DNA of 13,171 nucleotides from SG8-41 sp044867805. Its GTDB lineage: Bacteria; Pseudomonadota; Gammaproteobacteria; Burkholderiales; SG8-41. A program made the position numbers and the translations under genes. The notes below the pieces were generated by a model that saw nothing but the letters and a program-made list of their open reading frames with translations, was not told where the DNA came from and searched no databases. Shown in pieces: positions 12,697 through 13,171 of this stretch (position 1 is the first letter of the stretch; every line of letters begins with the position of its first letter). The stretch is from the NCBI GenBank assembly GCA_044867805.1, contig JBIOVQ010000318.1, forward strand, positions 1-13,171. Direction: 5' to 3'.

Positions 12697-13171
12697 ATGG
12701 CTAAGATGAAATGCGGGGTCGCGGCGGTCGAGGCGCTGCGCGCGGCGGGAGTGAGCCGGATCTTCGGGCTGATGGGCTCCTCCACGCTCGAGATCTACGA
12801 CGCGCTCTACGACGCGAAGGACATGCTCTACGTCGGCGTGCGGCACGAGAACTGCGGCGTGCACATGGCGGACGCCTACGGGCGCGTGACCCAGACGCCG
12901 GGGCTGTTCATCTGCGGGCAGGCGGGGCCGGGCGTCGCCAACATGATGCTCGGGCTCACCGCGGCGAAGCTCGCGTACTCTCCGGTGGTGGTCATCGCCG
13001 GGCTGCCGTCCACGGCCGATCTGGGCAAGGACACTTTCCAGGAGATCGACCAGCACACGCTGTTCCTGCCCGTGACCAAGCGGGTGATGACGGTGACGCG
13101 CCCCGAGCGCGTGCCCGAGTTCCTGCTGGAGGCGTTCCGCGTGGCCAACGCCGGGCGGCGCGGGCCGGTGG
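12697..13171 (+). CDS. Thiamine diphosphate-binding enzyme, acetolactate synthase-like (3' truncated)
   Basis: The first 158 residues run off the window. They match the N-terminal pyrimidine-binding domain of ThDP enzymes. The cofactor-activating glutamate is E51 in VRHENCGVHMADAYGR, equivalent to RHEQ in acetolactate synthase. QAGPGVANMMLGL near 71-83 matches the conserved GPG region, and DTFQEID near 112-118 is also typical. Relatives include acetolactate synthase, glyoxylate carboligase and sulfoacetaldehyde acetyltransferase. Biosynthetic IlvB is less likely because no small-subunit gene or branched-chain genes are near. A GGGGTG stretch four to six bases before the ATG is a weak Shine-Dalgarno site. 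Confidence 0.85.
   Translation, partial: MAKMKCGVAAVEALRAAGVSRIFGLMGSSTLEIYDALYDAKDMLYVGVRHENCGVHMADAYGRVTQTPGLFICGQAGPGVANMMLGLTAAKLAYSPVVVIAGLPSTADLGKDTFQEIDQHTLFLPVTKRVMTVTRPERVPEFLLEAFRVANAGRRGPV

Noticed and set aside
12505..13056. Minus-strand open frame covering the ThDP enzyme start and the repeat
   Set aside because: It runs through a palindromic spacer and opposite a gene with clear ThDP motifs; its sequence shows no family features.

Overview
The window is GC-rich (by eye roughly 65-70%), with tightly packed genes, Shine-Dalgarno sites of the GGAGG type, a CCA-encoding tRNA and proteobacterial-looking enzymes. It most likely comes from a Pseudomonadota chromosome, plausibly an environmental betaproteobacterium. 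The lineage is inferred from style and gene content only. No phage, IS transposase, CRISPR or rRNA is visible.

Layout, left to right. Positions 1-57 hold the probable C-terminal end of an upstream gene. A Tat-exported amidohydrolase (310-1824) ends in a strong intrinsic terminator and converges on a 3-hydroxyisobutyrate-dehydrogenase-type oxidoreductase (minus strand, 1981-2874). A tRNA-Thr(TGT) gene follows at 3044-3118. Next comes a Gld-type ABC export operon: ATPase (3271-4002), permease (4225-4968), GldG-like auxiliary protein (4970-6868), a possible 38-residue ORF (6865-6981) and a DUF4340 protein (6978-8150). Three small genes follow: a lipoprotein (8210-8575), a charged 65-residue protein (8622-8819) and a two-helix membrane protein (8895-9107). 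A double-hotdog thioesterase-like gene on the minus strand (9238-10173) is divergent from an MFS transporter (10289-11449). A D-2-hydroxyacid dehydrogenase (11545-12519) and the 5' part of a thiamine-diphosphate enzyme (12697 to the window end) close the window.

The most distinctive feature lies between the genes. At least seven intergenic spaces carry the same architecture built from different sequences. A short word of about 7-14 bp is repeated two to four times to make an arm, and a second, imperfectly complementary arm usually lies 20-120 bp away. Words include GTGATTA, ACGCAGATAA, GACGCAAAG, GCGTGACTGATAAA, CGCCGATGAA and CGCCAAGA. Arms tend to begin at or just after a stop codon and in some cases include it. 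One set is nested inside the ABC operon between ATPase and permease, and another brackets the 70-residue membrane-protein gene.

A second oddity is inside the thioesterase gene. About 57 bases of AT-rich sequence with rare codons are bounded by two perfect GC-rich hairpins, yet the reading frame stays open and family-like.

Functional links: the ABC, GldG and DUF4340 genes form one envelope export complex. The 3' block (MFS transporter, 2-hydroxyacid dehydrogenase, ThDP enzyme) and the 5' block (amidohydrolase, HIBADH-like enzyme) suggest organic-acid catabolism, but no substrate can be read from the sequence.
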